Shown: in pieces, positions 50,940 through 60,508 of the stretch | Layout of the letters: the number at the start of each line of letters is the position of its first letter | Position numbering within the stretch: position 1 is the stretch's first letter | Assembly: GCF_030814995.1 (NCBI RefSeq) | Contig: NZ_JAUSVX010000017.1 | Span: 62,001 to 126,000 of the forward strand | DNA from: Labrys wisconsinensis | GTDB taxonomy: Bacteria; Pseudomonadota; Alphaproteobacteria; Rhizobiales; Labraceae | Reading direction: 5' to 3' | DNA: 64,000 nt | Notes under the pieces: model-generated | Seen by the model: the letters and a program-made list of their open reading frames with translations, nothing else | Databases searched by the model: none | What the model was told of the DNA's origin: nothing | Made by a program: the position numbers and the translations under genes

Positions 50940-53719
50940 TCCCGCTCGCCTTCACCGCGCCGATGATGCTGCTGGCGCTGGCGGCGCTGCCGGCGCTCTG
51001 GGTGCTGCTGCGCCTCGTGCCGCCGCGGCCGCGGCGGATCGACTTTCCGCCGCTCAAGCTGCTGCTCGGCCTGACGCCGACCGAGGAGACCCCGGCGCGC
51101 ACGCCCTGGTGGCTGACGGCGCTGCGCCTCGGCCTGGCGGCGCTGATCATCCTGATGCTGGCCGGGCCGGTATGGAATCCGCGGGCCGGCCCGGCGGCGG
51201 GATCCGGGCCGCTGCTGCTGCTGGTCGACAACGGCTGGGCCTCGGCCCGCGACTGGGAGCTCAGGACCCGGGTGGTCGAGGACCGCATCGCCGCCGCCGA
51301 GGCCGCCGGGCGCTCCGTCGCCCTGCTGGCGACGGCCGAGCCGGCGGCGGACCTGTCGCTCGCCGCGGCGCCGGATGTGCGCGCCCACCTGCGGGCGCTG
51401 AGGCCCGAGCCGTGGACGCCGGACCGGGCCGCGCATCTCAAGAGCCTGTCGGACTTCCTGACGCGCGAGCCGGCGGCCGAGATCGTCTGGTTCGCCGACG
51501 GGCTCGCCGCCCGTCCCGACGCCTTCGTCGACGGGTTGAAGACGCTGCTCGCCGGCCGTCCGGTCGAGGTGGTGCAGGATACCAGCCGCGGTGCCCTGGC
51601 CCTCGCCGGCGCCGACAATGCTCCCGGCGCCCTGACGGTCCGGGTGCTGCGCGCCCTCGACGGCGCGCCGCCGGCCGGCGTGGTGCGGGCCCGCGACGTC
51701 AAGGGCCTGCCGGTCGGCGAGGCGCGCTATGCCTTCGCCGCCGGCGAGCGCGAGACGGCGGCGCGCTTCGATGTGCCGGTCGACCTGCGCAACGACGTCG
51801 CCCGCATCGAGATCGCCGGCGAGCACTCGGCCGGCGCGGTGCAGCTGCTCGACGACCGCTGGCGGCGGCGAACCGTCGGCATCGCCTCCGGCCAGACCGC
51901 GGACACCGCCCAGCCGCTGCTGTCGGGCACCTATTATCTGACGCAGGCGCTGCAGCCCTTCGCCGACGTGCGGCCGGCCGAAGGCACCTCGCCGGGCGAA
52001 TCGATCCTGCGCTTCATCGACGACAAGCTGCCGGTCATCATGCTGGCCGATGTCGGCAAGCTCGGCGAGGCCGAAGGCAGGCTGGGCGACTGGGTCGACG
52101 GCGGCGGCGTGCTGGTGCGCTTCGCCGGCTCGCGCCTGACCGCCGCCTCGGACACGCTGGTGCCGGTGACGCTGCGCCGGGGCGGACGCACGCTCGGCGG
52201 CGCGCTGTCGTGGGAGCGGCCGCAGGCGCTCGGCACCTTCCCGCAGAACGGGCCCTTCGCCGGCATGGCCGTGCCGGGCGACGTGACGGTGACGCGGCAG
52301 GTGCTGGCCGAGCCCGACGGCGACCTGCCCGCCCGCACCTGGGCGGTGCTGGCCGACGGCACGCCGCTGGTCACCGCGGCCCGGCACGGCAAGGGCCTGG
52401 TGGTGCTGTTCCACGTCACCGCCGACACGACCTGGTCGAACCTGCCGCTCTCCGGCAGCTTCGTGGAGATGCTGCGGCGGCTGGTGGCGCTGGCGGGCAC
52501 CACGGTCAAGGTCGGCGACGAATCGCGGCGCGCCGCCGAGCCGACCATGCTGGCGCCGGCCCGCACCCTGGACGGGACCGGCAGCTTCGAGGCGCCGCCG
52601 GCGACGGCCCGGCCGGTGCGCGCCGACGCTCCCGGCATCGGCGGCAACGAGCATCCGCCCGGCTTCTACGGGCCGCCGGAAGGGCTGGTCGCCGTCAACA
52701 CCCTGGCCAAGGACGCGACGCTGACGCCGCTCGTGCCGGACTGGCCGGGCGCGCGCCTCTCCTCCTACGCGGTGGCGGCGCCGCGCGACCTCGCCCCGGC
52801 GCTGCTGCTGGCGGCCCTGGCGCTGCTCATGGCCGACAGCCTGCTGGTCTTCGCCCTGGCGGGCGGCGCGGCGCGGCTGAGGCGCCTCACGGGCGCGGCC
52901 GGCGGCGCGGCGCTGCTGGCGCTGGCGCTCGTCCTGCCGCATCCCGGCGGCGCGCGGGCGCAGGACAAGCCCGCCGTCGACTTCGAGGCGGCGCTGAAGA
53001 CGCATCTGGCCTATGTCGTCACCGGCGACAAGGACACGGACGACACCAGCCTGGCCGGCCTGCGCGGCCTCACCGCCTTCATCACCGACCGGACGGCGCT
53101 GGAGCCGGGACCGCCGATGGGCATCGACCTCGCCCGCGACGAGCTCGCCTTCCACGCGCTGATCTACTGGCCGATCGTCCCGGGCGCCCCGCCGCCGCCC
53201 CCGGCCGTCATGGCCAAGGTCGACGCCTTCATGAAGTCGGGCGGCACCATGCTGTTCGACACCCGCGACGCTCTGGAGCAGAGCGCGGGCCTCGGCTCGA
53301 CCCCGGCCGGAGCAACCCTGCAGAAGCTCTTGTCGTCCCTCGACATTCCCGAGCTGGAGCCGGTGCCGCGCAACCATGTCCTGACCAAGACCTTCTACCT
53401 CATGGAGAAGTTCCCGGGCCGCTATGACAGCGGCGACACGTGGGTCGAGGCGATGCCGGCCGAGAGCGCCGACGAGAGCGACCGGCCGGCCCGCGCGGGC
53501 GACGGCGTCTCGCCGATCATCATCACCTCGAACGATCTCGCGGGGGCATGGGCGGTGGGGCCCGACCTCAGCCCGCTGTTCCCGCTGACCCCGGGCGGCC
53601 CGCGCCAGCGCGAGATGGCCTATCGCGGCGGGGTGAACCTGGTGATGTATGCGCTGACCGGCAACTACAAGGCGGACCAGGTGCATGTCCCGGCGCTGCT
53701 GGAGAGGCTGGGGCAATGA
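50936..53719 (+). CDS. BatA-like N-terminus + DUF4159 membrane protein
   Basis: 927 aa. Residues 1-80: two membrane segments with the Bat-type motif PPRPRRIDFPPLKLLLGLTP. A large extracytoplasmic middle (about 80-615) is followed by a second membrane pair (LLLAALALLMADSLLVFALA and LLALALVLPHPGGARAQ at 619-680). Then DUF4159 (681-927: VVTGDKDTDDTSLAGLRGLT, FHALIYWPIVPG, FDTRDALEQSAG), a GATase-like domain outside. Overlaps both neighbours by 4 bp. Function unknown; probably an envelope complex with the MoxR/DUF58 pair. Confidence 0.9.
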   Translation: MIPLAFTAPMMLLALAALPALWVLLRLVPPRPRRIDFPPLKLLLGLTPTEETPARTPWWLTALRLGLAALIILMLAGPVWNPRAGPAAGSGPLLLLVDNGWASARDWELRTRVVEDRIAAAEAAGRSVALLATAEPAADLSLAAAPDVRAHLRALRPEPWTPDRAAHLKSLSDFLTREPAAEIVWFADGLAARPDAFVDGLKTLLAGRPVEVVQDTSRGALALAGADNAPGALTVRVLRALDGAPPAGVVRARDVKGLPVGEARYAFAAGERETAARFDVPVDLRNDVARIEIAGEHSAGAVQLLDDRWRRRTVGIASGQTADTAQPLLSGTYYLTQALQPFADVRPAEGTSPGESILRFIDDKLPVIMLADVGKLGEAEGRLGDWVDGGGVLVRFAGSRLTAASDTLVPVTLRRGGRTLGGALSWERPQALGTFPQNGPFAGMAVPGDVTVTRQVLAEPDGDLPARTWAVLADGTPLVTAARHGKGLVVLFHVTADTTWSNLPLSGSFVEMLRRLVALAGTTVKVGDESRRAAEPTMLAPARTLDGTGSFEAPPATARPVRADAPGIGGNEHPPGFYGPPEGLVAVNTLAKDATLTPLVPDWPGARLSSYAVAAPRDLAPALLLAALALLMADSLLVFALAGGAARLRRLTGAAGGAALLALALVLPHPGGARAQDKPAVDFEAALKTHLAYVVTGDKDTDDTSLAGLRGLTAFITDRTALEPGPPMGIDLARDELAFHALIYWPIVPGAPPPPPAVMAKVDAFMKSGGTMLFDTRDALEQSAGLGSTPAGATLQKLLSSLDIPELEPVPRNHVLTKTFYLMEKFPGRYDSGDTWVEAMPAESADESDRPARAGDGVSPIIITSNDLAGAWAVGPDLSPLFPLTPGGPRQREMAYRGGVNLVMYALTGNYKADQVHVPALLERLGQ

Positions 53720-55815
53720 TGGCGGGCCTGTCCCTCTCGTTCTCGCCCTTCCTGCCCTGGCCGGTGCTGTGGGCTGTCGCCGCCGTCGCCGGCGTGGTCG
53801 CCCTGCTCAATCTCGGCGCCGGGCTGCGTGGGGCGATCGTGCGGGCCCTGGCCCTGGCGCTGGCCGTGCTGGCGCTGGCCAACCCGTCGGTGATGCGCCA
53901 GGACCGCGAGACGCTGCCGAACGTGGTGGCGGTGGTGCTGGACCGCTCGGCCTCGCAGGGGCTGGGTGAGCGCACGGCGCAGACCGATGCGGTGCGCGAC
54001 GCGCTGGCCGCGCGCCTCAAGGGCCTGCACGACACCGAGGTGCGCATGATCGATGCCGGTGCCAACGGCATCGGCGCCGACGGCACGCAGCTGTTCGGCG
54101 CGCTCGCCAACGCGCTCGGCGACGTGCCGCCCGAGCGGGTGGGCGGCGCCATCATCGTCACCGACGGCGAGGTGGACGACGTGCCGGCCAAGGCGGCGGC
54201 GCTCGGCTTCAGCGCGCCGGTGCACGCCCTGATCACCGGCCATGCCGACGAGCGCGACCGGCGCATCGCCCTGGTGGAGGCGCCGCGCTTCGGCATCGTC
54301 GGCAAGACCCAGACCGTGCGCTTCCGCGTCATCGACCATGGGCCGGACATGCCGGGCAGCGCCACCGTGGTGGTGCGCCGCGACGGCGAGGAGATCGCCC
54401 GGCGCAGCGTCGCGGTCGGCGCGGTCTCCGACGTCGACGTCGAGATCGCCCATGGCGGCGCCAACATCGTCGAGCTCGACGCCGAGGCCGTGCCGGGCGA
54501 GCTCACCGACGTCAACAACAAGGCGGTTTTGTCGATCGAGGGCATCCGCGACAAGATGCGGGTTCTGCTGGTCTCCGGCGAGCCGCACGCGGGCGAGCGC
54601 ACCTGGCGCAATCTCCTGAAGGCCGACGCCAATGTCGAATTGGTGCACTTCACCATCCTGCGCCCGCCGCACAAGCAGGACGGCACGCCGATCAACGAAT
54701 TGTCGCTGATCGCCTTTCCGACGCGCACCTTGTTCGCGGAGAAGATCTCGGATTTCGACTTGATCATCTTCGACCGCTACGCGCAGGAAGGCATCCTGCC
54801 GCAGATGTATTTCGACAACATCACCGAATATGTCCGCAACGGCGGCGCGGTGATGCTGGCCTCCGGCCCGGACTACGCCTCCGACTCCAGCCTCTGGGGC
54901 ACCTCGCTCGCCGACATCCTGCCGGCCGAGCCGACCGGCGGGGTGATCGAGCAGCCGTTCCGGCCGAAGGTCACCGATCTCGGCAAGCGCCATCCGGTGA
55001 CGCGCGACCTGCCGGGATCGACCGTCGACCCGCCGGCCTGGAGCGAATGGTTCCGCACGGTGGAGACCACGCAGAAGGGCGGCACGGAGGTGATGTCCGG
55101 CGCCAAGGACGAGCCGCTCCTGGTGCTGTCGCGCCAGCAGAAGGGGCGGGTGGCGATGCTGCTGTCCGACCATGTCTGGCTGTGGGCGCGCGGCTTCGAG
55201 GGCGGCGGGCCCTATGTCGACCTGCTGCGGCGCCTGTCGCATTGGCTGATGAAGGAGCCGGACCTGGAGGAGGAGGCGCTCCGGGCCTCCGCGCGCGGCG
55301 CCGACCTCCTGGTCGAGCGCCAGACCATGGCCGACACCGCGGCGCCGGTGACCGTGACCGGGCCGACCGGCGAGCAGAGCCAGCTGCAGCTCAAGGAGGC
55401 CGAGCCCGGCCTGTGGCGCGGCACGTTCGCCACCAGAACCATGGGCCTGTGGCGCGTCACCGACGGCACGCTGACGGCGCTGGCCAATGTCGGGCCGGCC
55501 AATCCGCGCGAATTCCAGGAGGTGGTCTCGACCGAGGCGCGCCTGGCGCCGCTCACCGAGGAGACCCACGGCACGGTCCGCCGCGTCGCCGACCCCGCCG
55601 GCGGAAGCGGCGTCGTCGTGCCGCGCGTGGCGCTGGTGTCGACGGGCAGCAGCTTCGGCGGCGAGGGCTGGATCGGGTTCAAGCAGGCCGATGTCAGCGT
55701 GGTGCGCGGCGTCGGCGTGCTGCCGTTGTTCGGCGGGCTGCTCGGGCTGGCCTTGCTGCTCGGCGCGCTGGCGGCGATGTGGGCGCGGGAAGGCTGGGTG
55801 CCGCGGACGCGGTGA
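53716..55815 (+). CDS. Membrane protein with vWA/MIDAS-like and GATase-like domains
   Basis: 699 aa. Two N-terminal membrane segments (LPWPVLWAVAAVAGVVALLN; GAIVRALALALAVLALANPS), then a vWA-like domain with MIDAS-type D-x-S-x-S (VVLDRSASQG, about residue 76) and IIVTDGEVDD. An Ig-like portion and a class-I-GATase-like region without an obvious nucleophile Cys follow (LLVSGEPHAGERTW; MLASGPDYASDS; RVAMLLSDHVWLWARG). A C-terminal membrane helix ends the protein (GVLPLFGGLLGLALLLGALA). Last gene of the moxR operon, overlapping DUF4159 by 4 bp; a likely MoxR client. Confidence 0.85.
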   Translation: MMAGLSLSFSPFLPWPVLWAVAAVAGVVALLNLGAGLRGAIVRALALALAVLALANPSVMRQDRETLPNVVAVVLDRSASQGLGERTAQTDAVRDALAARLKGLHDTEVRMIDAGANGIGADGTQLFGALANALGDVPPERVGGAIIVTDGEVDDVPAKAAALGFSAPVHALITGHADERDRRIALVEAPRFGIVGKTQTVRFRVIDHGPDMPGSATVVVRRDGEEIARRSVAVGAVSDVDVEIAHGGANIVELDAEAVPGELTDVNNKAVLSIEGIRDKMRVLLVSGEPHAGERTWRNLLKADANVELVHFTILRPPHKQDGTPINELSLIAFPTRTLFAEKISDFDLIIFDRYAQEGILPQMYFDNITEYVRNGGAVMLASGPDYASDSSLWGTSLADILPAEPTGGVIEQPFRPKVTDLGKRHPVTRDLPGSTVDPPAWSEWFRTVETTQKGGTEVMSGAKDEPLLVLSRQQKGRVAMLLSDHVWLWARGFEGGGPYVDLLRRLSHWLMKEPDLEEEALRASARGADLLVERQTMADTAAPVTVTGPTGEQSQLQLKEAEPGLWRGTFATRTMGLWRVTDGTLTALANVGPANPREFQEVVSTEARLAPLTEETHGTVRRVADPAGGSGVVVPRVALVSTGSSFGGEGWIGFKQADVSVVRGVGVLPLFGGLLGLALLLGALAAMWAREGWVPRTR

Positions 55816-55860
55816 GGGGCGGAGGCGGGGCGGGCATGCGCAAGCTGCAGCGCCCGCGCG

Positions 55861-56226
55861 TCAGTCCTTCATCCTGCAGGTGACGGGACCATTGTCGAGC
55901 ATGAGCTGGTTGCCGCCGGCATCGGTGACGATCTGGCCGATATAGAGGCCTTTCGCCTTGTCGCGCTGCGCCGAGATCACGACCCTCACGCGGGTGCTTT
56001 CCTCCGCATCCATTGCGACCAGAAGCAGATTGCCGTCGCGAAAGCTGAACAGCGTCACCTTGGACGGGTAGTCGAACTCGATCGACGGCAAGACGCCGGG
56101 CTTCTTCGGCACGTCGAAGGTGAGCTCCTGATCCTTGGGATAGGAGCAGGCGATCGATGTCGCAGCGGCGGAAGCCGCCCGAGGGACGATCAGCAGGGCA
56201 AGGCAGAGAATCGCGGCGCGCTTCAT
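55861..56226 (-). CDS. Small exported protein, unknown function
   Basis: 121 aa with signal peptide (MKRAAILCLALLIVPRAASA). The mature part is a predicted beta-rich domain with two Cys (TSIACSYPKDQELTF near the start, NGPVTCRMKD at the end) that could form a disulfide. No family recognised. ATG at 56226 is fixed by the signal peptide. Converges on the moxR operon end. Confidence 0.7.
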   Translation of the reverse strand: MKRAAILCLALLIVPRAASAAATSIACSYPKDQELTFDVPKKPGVLPSIEFDYPSKVTLFSFRDGNLLLVAMDAEESTRVRVVISAQRDKAKGLYIGQIVTDAGGNQLMLDNGPVTCRMKD

Positions 56227-56399
56227 GGGCAGGCTCCGAGCTGGCACCTCTACTGGGGCCAAAGTCTACGACGCGAGAGCATCGATCGCGATCAAACCAG
56301 CAGGAGTGGCCGACCGGACGAGGTCGCCTGTGGGACCGGCGCCCCGAGACTGACGAGCGGAGCCGTAGCGCACTGCGCGCCGTACCGGCCAACACCCGA

Positions 56400-56924
56400 T
56401 CACCCGTCCTTCCCCTTCCACGTCCGGCAGGGAAAGCGCCTGGCGATCCGGTTCAGCGCGCCGTCATGACCGAGCGCCGCGTCCCACTGGCTGACCATCA
56501 GCTTGTTCGGCTCGGCGACCGGCCGCAGGCCGTGCAGCACGGCGCCGGCCCGCTCCGGTGTCAGATAGCGCGCCAGCAGCCCGAGCCCGATCGCAGCCGA
56601 GCGGTGGACGCCCTGCATGCAGTGGATCAGCAGCCTGGCATCCGCGGGCAGCCCGTCCGTCCAGGCGCAGACGGCCGCCACGTGCTCGGGCGTCGGCGCC
56701 CGGCCTTCGTCCTCGTCCTCGACATCGTCGAAGAGGAGGGCGAGATGCCGGTCCTCGGGAATGCCCTGCATGGTCCTGAGCTTGATGGCAGGCTGGCGGA
56801 TGGACAGGAGATGGGTCGTGCCCCAGGCCTGCCCGTGCTGGCGCGCCTCGTAGGCGCTGCAGACGCGGATGGCGCAGGTCCAGGCGTGCGGGTGCAAGCC
56901 TCCGTCCGTGAGCGGTGCGAACAC
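56400..56924 (-). CDS. Tyrosine/dual-specificity protein phosphatase family protein
   Basis: 174 aa. P-loop HCMQGVHRSAAIG (HCx5RS) at about residue 101, with a general-acid candidate Asp in LLFDDVEDEDEG upstream, the DSP layout. The start MFAPLTDGG is the only convincing one. Similar phosphatase-like proteins are common in Rhizobiales; substrate unknown. Confidence 0.85.
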   Translation of the reverse strand: MFAPLTDGGLHPHAWTCAIRVCSAYEARQHGQAWGTTHLLSIRQPAIKLRTMQGIPEDRHLALLFDDVEDEDEGRAPTPEHVAAVCAWTDGLPADARLLIHCMQGVHRSAAIGLGLLARYLTPERAGAVLHGLRPVAEPNKLMVSQWDAALGHDGALNRIARRFPCRTWKGKDG

Positions 56925-57099
56925 GGCAGGTCTCCGATGTCGGAATGGCCGGAATCTGACATGGCGGGATTCCGGTGGTCAAGACGGTCAGCCCCTCCAG
57001 GCGAGGATATGCCCTGTCGCGAGGCATGCCGGACGCCGGCCCGGCATTGACGCGCCGCCCGCGTCGGCCCAAACCTCGGCCGCCACCCGGAGACGCGCC

Positions 57100-58122
57100 A
57101 TGCCCTATCTCGCCGACCCCGGCCGCTATGCCGGCCTCGCCTATCGCCGCACCGGCCGCAGCGGCTTGCGGCTGCCGGTGATCTCCCTCGGGCTCTGGCA
57201 GAATTTCGGCGGCGTCGATGTCGCAGAGACCGGCCGGGCGATGGTCCGGCGCGCCTTCGACCGCGGCGTCACCCATTTCGACCTCGCCAACAATTACGGC
57301 CCGCCGCCGGGCTCGGCCGAGGAGCATTTCGGCGGGATCCTGGCGAGCGACCTGCAGCCCTATCGCGACGAGATCATCGTCTCGACCAAGGCCGGCTACG
57401 ACATGTGGCCGGGGCCCTATGGCTCGCTGAACTCGCGCAAGAGCCTCCTCGCCAGCCTCGACCAGAGCCTGAAGCGCATGGGGCTCGACTATGTCGACAT
57501 CTTCTATTCGCACCGGCCGGACCCGCAGACGCCGCTCGAGGAGACGATGGGGGCGCTCGACAGCGCCGTGCGCCAGGGCAAGGCGCTCTATGTCGGCCTG
57601 TCTTCCTATTCCCCCGAGCAGACGCGGCAGGCCGCCGGCATCCTCGCGGCGCTCGGCACGCCCTGCCTGATCCACCAGCCCTCCTATTCCATGATCAACC
57701 GCCATGTGGAGGGCGGGCTGCTCGACACGCTGGCCGAGCTCGGCATCGGCTGCATCGCCTTCTCGCCGCTGGCGCAGGGCCTGCTCACCGACAAATATCT
57801 CGCCGGCGTGCCGGCGGGCTCGCGCGTCACCCGCGGCGGCTCGCTCAGCGAGCGCATCCTGACACCGGACACGATCGCGCGCCTGAAGGGCCTCGACGCC
57901 GTGGCCCGGCGCCGCGGCCAGAGCCTGGCCGGGATGGCGATCGCCTGGGTGCTGCGCCAGCCGGCAATGACCTCGGCGTTGATCGGCGCGCGCACGGTGG
58001 AGCAGCTCGACGCCTGCCTCGATGCGGCGGACGGCCCGGGATTCTCGGCCGAGGAGCTCGCCGAGATCGACCGCCACGCCCTCGACGGCGGCGTCGACCT
58101 ATGGACCCGGGCGCGGGGGTAG
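57100..58122 (+). CDS. Aldo/keto reductase, L-glyceraldehyde 3-phosphate reductase (YghZ) type
   Basis: 340 aa. Start region YAGLAYRRTGRSGLRLPVIS and HFDLANNYGPPPGSAEEHFG with catalytic Tyr are hallmarks of the YghZ/MgrA group. STKAGYDMWPGPYG (Lys), YVDIFYSHRPDPQTPLEETM (His) and SALIGARTVEQLD complete the AKR. Members reduce L-glyceraldehyde 3-phosphate or methylglyoxal with NADPH. Converges on the ogt gene. Confidence 0.92.
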   Translation: MPYLADPGRYAGLAYRRTGRSGLRLPVISLGLWQNFGGVDVAETGRAMVRRAFDRGVTHFDLANNYGPPPGSAEEHFGGILASDLQPYRDEIIVSTKAGYDMWPGPYGSLNSRKSLLASLDQSLKRMGLDYVDIFYSHRPDPQTPLEETMGALDSAVRQGKALYVGLSSYSPEQTRQAAGILAALGTPCLIHQPSYSMINRHVEGGLLDTLAELGIGCIAFSPLAQGLLTDKYLAGVPAGSRVTRGGSLSERILTPDTIARLKGLDAVARRRGQSLAGMAIAWVLRQPAMTSALIGARTVEQLDACLDAADGPGFSAEELAEIDRHALDGGVDLWTRARG

Positions 58123-58133
58123 GCGGGCCGGGC

Positions 58134-58712
58134 TCAGCGCTTCGGGCGGGCCTTGGCGGCCAGCGGGAGGTCGTCGAACAGGAGCGGGGCGTCGCCGGTG
58201 CGGGCCCGCTCGATGGTGAGGATCCTGAGCTTGGTCTCGACCCCGCCATTGGCGGAGAAGCCGCCGGTGCGCCCGCCGGCTGCCAGCACGCGGTGGCAGG
58301 GCACGATGACGGCGACAGGGTTCTGGCCGAGCGCCTGGCCGACGGCGCGCGCCGCGCCGGGGTCGCCCAGCCGGGCCGCGACCTCGCCATAGGTCAGCGT
58401 CTCGCCGGGCGGAATGGCGCGCGCCACGTCGTAGACGCTGCGGTGGAAGGGCGGCACGCCGTCGAGGTCGAGCGCGATGGCGGAAAGATCGCCGCGACCG
58501 CTGGCGAGCAGGGCGCGCACGGCCTCGATCGCCGCCGCCACCGCCGCTGACGGCGGGCTCTCGACGGCCTGGGGAAAACGCGCCTTCAGGCGCGCGCCGG
58601 TGCGGGCGGCGCTCGCCTCTGGCAGCTGCAGGCCGACGATGCCGCGCGCGCTCCAGGCAAGGGCGCAGGGGCCGATGGCCGTGTCGAAGACGGTGAATCC
58701 CTGGGAGTCCAT
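58134..58712 (-). CDS. ogt: Methylated-DNA-protein-cysteine methyltransferase
   Basis: 192 aa. Active site PVAVIVPCHRVLAAGGRTGG; helix FHRSVYDVARAIPPGETLTY; ARAVGQALGQNP. It transfers O6-alkyl groups from guanine to its own Cys. No N-terminal Ada domains, so a stand-alone Ogt. The C-terminal extension (RARTGDAPLLFDDLPLAAKA) is slightly longer than usual. Confidence 0.93.
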   Translation of the reverse strand: MDSQGFTVFDTAIGPCALAWSARGIVGLQLPEASAARTGARLKARFPQAVESPPSAAVAAAIEAVRALLASGRGDLSAIALDLDGVPPFHRSVYDVARAIPPGETLTYGEVAARLGDPGAARAVGQALGQNPVAVIVPCHRVLAAGGRTGGFSANGGVETKLRILTIERARTGDAPLLFDDLPLAAKARPKR

Positions 58713-58812
58713 GGGCGCCGACCATAGCATCCGCCGGCCGGATCGGCCACGGTGGGCTCGCGAGGCGCCGGGACCGGGATGGGGCCCGGCCATGGACGCG
58801 GGAGAGACCGGC

Positions 58813-59004
58813 ATGCCGATGATACGGGTGGAGCTGCTGGACGGGCGCACCGTCGAGCAGAAGCGCGAATTCGCCGCGGCGGTGACGCAGGAGGCGGTGA
58901 GGGTGCTGCGCTGCCCGGCCGAGGCGGTCGACGTGGTGTTCGTCGACGTCAGGCACCACGACTGGGCGACCGGCGGCCGGCTGGCTTCCGACCCGCAGGA
59001 CTGA
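58813..59004 (+). CDS. 4-oxalocrotonate tautomerase family protein
   Basis: 63 aa. After Met removal the N-terminus is Pro (MPMIRVELLDGRTVEQKREF), the catalytic base of this superfamily. AAAVTQEAVRVLRCPAEAVD and VVFVDVRHHDWATGGRLASD follow. Small hexameric tautomerase; substrate unknown. Divergent from ogt. Confidence 0.85.
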   Translation: MPMIRVELLDGRTVEQKREFAAAVTQEAVRVLRCPAEAVDVVFVDVRHHDWATGGRLASDPQD

Positions 59005-59018
59005 GGCGCTCCCGCGGG

Positions 59019-59696
59019 CTACCCGCCCCCCGTCAGGCCGGCGACGACGTCGGCGGCACGGGCCACCACGCCGAAGACGCCGTCCTCGACCGTGACCATG
59101 TGCACGGCGGCGGCATGGGCGTAGGCGTCGCCGCTGGCGCAGGCGTCCTCGACGAGCAGGCACTGGAAGTTGCGGTCGGCGGCTTCCCGCAGGGTGGTGG
59201 TGACGCAGACGTCGGTGGTGCAGCCGGTGAAGAGGATGTGGGTGATGCCCCTGGCCCTGAGCACGTGCTCGAGGTCGGTATGGGTGAAGGCGCCGTTGGC
59301 GGTCTTGTCGACGATGACGTCCTCGCCCGCGACCGCGATCTCGGGCACGATGGCAAAGCCCGGCGCGGAGCGCAGCAGCACGTCGGTGCCCTCCAGGCCG
59401 GCCCGGCGCCGGCGCCAGCGTTCGTAGTCTGTCATGTCGGCGAGGTCGGCGCGGTAGCCCTGGCGGGTGTGCACGATGAGGCAGCCGGCGGCGCGGGCCG
59501 CGGCGATGACCGCGTTGACCGCCGGCAGGATGGCGCGCAGCGGCGCGGGGTCATAGCCCTTGCGGGCGAAATAGCCCTGGCCCGACAGGAAGTCGACCTG
59601 CATGTCGATGACGAGCAGCGCCGTCCGCTCCGGACGGAGCCGCCCGTCATAGGGATAGTCGAACGGCCGGGCGGCGATCTGTCGGGACTCGGGCAT
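59019..59696 (-). CDS. Isochorismatase-like cysteine hydrolase (RutB/biuret hydrolase type)
   Basis: 225 aa. Catalytic triad: Asp in LLVIDMQVDFLSGQGYFA, Lys in VIVDKTANGAFTHTDL, Cys in LFTGCTTDVCVTTTLREA. The N-terminal PFDYPYDGRLRPERTALL and length match ureidoacrylate/biuret amidohydrolases. ATG at 59696 (MPESRQ) is preferred to one 11 codons upstream. No Rut genes nearby. Confidence 0.9.
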   Translation of the reverse strand: MPESRQIAARPFDYPYDGRLRPERTALLVIDMQVDFLSGQGYFARKGYDPAPLRAILPAVNAVIAAARAAGCLIVHTRQGYRADLADMTDYERWRRRRAGLEGTDVLLRSAPGFAIVPEIAVAGEDVIVDKTANGAFTHTDLEHVLRARGITHILFTGCTTDVCVTTTLREAADRNFQCLLVEDACASGDAYAHAAAVHMVTVEDGVFGVVARAADVVAGLTGGG

Positions 59697-59772
59697 CGGT
59701 GCGGCTCCCCCAAGGAGGCAAGAGTGCACGCTCGTGCCGGACGAGTCGATTCCCGACGTGCCGCGCGCGGGA

Positions 59773-60324
59773 TCAGGCCGTGTGCCTGGCGACCCAGGCG
59801 GTGAAGGCCTTGCCGTAGGCGACGAGGAAGTCGCTCGTGCCCTCGTTGGCGAGCGCGTCTCCTTCGAACAGGCTGCCGGTGCCGCCGATATAGGCTTCCG
59901 GCTGGTCGAGCGTCGGCATGGCCAGGAAGGAGAGGGACTGGCGCAGGTGATGGTTGGCGCCGAAGCCGCCGATGGCGCCGATCGAGGTCGAGACCACGCC
60001 GGCGGGCTTGCCGATCAGCACGCCCTGGCCATAGGGGCGCGAGCCGACGTCGACGGCGTTCTTCAGGACGGCCGGCACCGAGCGGTTGTACTCGGCCGTG
60101 ACGAACAGCACGGCGTCGGCCGCCTTGATCTCGTTGCGGAAGGCGACCCACTCGGCCGGCGGCTGGGCCTCGAGGTCCTGGTTGAAGAAGGGCAGGTTGC
60201 CGATCTCCACGAAGGTGAAGGCGAGGTCGGGGGTGAGGGCGGCGAGGGCCTTGGCGACCTTGCGGCTGAAGGATTCCTTGCGCAGGCTGCCGACGAGGAC
60301 GGCAACGGTCTTCTGGGCGGGCAT
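59773..60324 (-). CDS. NADPH-dependent FMN reductase (ChrR/azoreductase-like)
   Basis: 183 aa flavodoxin-fold enzyme. FMN phosphate loop GSLRKESFSRKVAKALAALT, FVTAEYNRSVPAVLKNAVD then VGSRPYGQGVL, and GAIGGFGANHHLRQSL. Reduces quinones, chromate or azo compounds in known relatives. ATG at 60324 gives the family N-terminus. Confidence 0.9.
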   Translation of the reverse strand: MPAQKTVAVLVGSLRKESFSRKVAKALAALTPDLAFTFVEIGNLPFFNQDLEAQPPAEWVAFRNEIKAADAVLFVTAEYNRSVPAVLKNAVDVGSRPYGQGVLIGKPAGVVSTSIGAIGGFGANHHLRQSLSFLAMPTLDQPEAYIGGTGSLFEGDALANEGTSDFLVAYGKAFTAWVARHTA

Positions 60325-60508
60325 GGTGGCTCCGAATGGCTTGCGGCGGGTGCCCGGACGGCACCCCGGCTTCGCCATATGCCGGCAAAGCGCGGCGCTT
60401 TCCAACAGCCGCGATCGCGACGAGGCCTTGCAGTTTTGCAAAGGCCGCCGATTCGACTCTTTCGCAGGCCGGGCCTAGACTTAACCCCCCTCATCCAAGG
60501 GACGGACC

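Noticed and set aside
50900-53716. 938-codon minus-strand frame opposite the DUF4159 gene
   Set aside because: Same shadow composition; the plus-strand gene overlaps its neighbours by 4 bp in a coherent operon.
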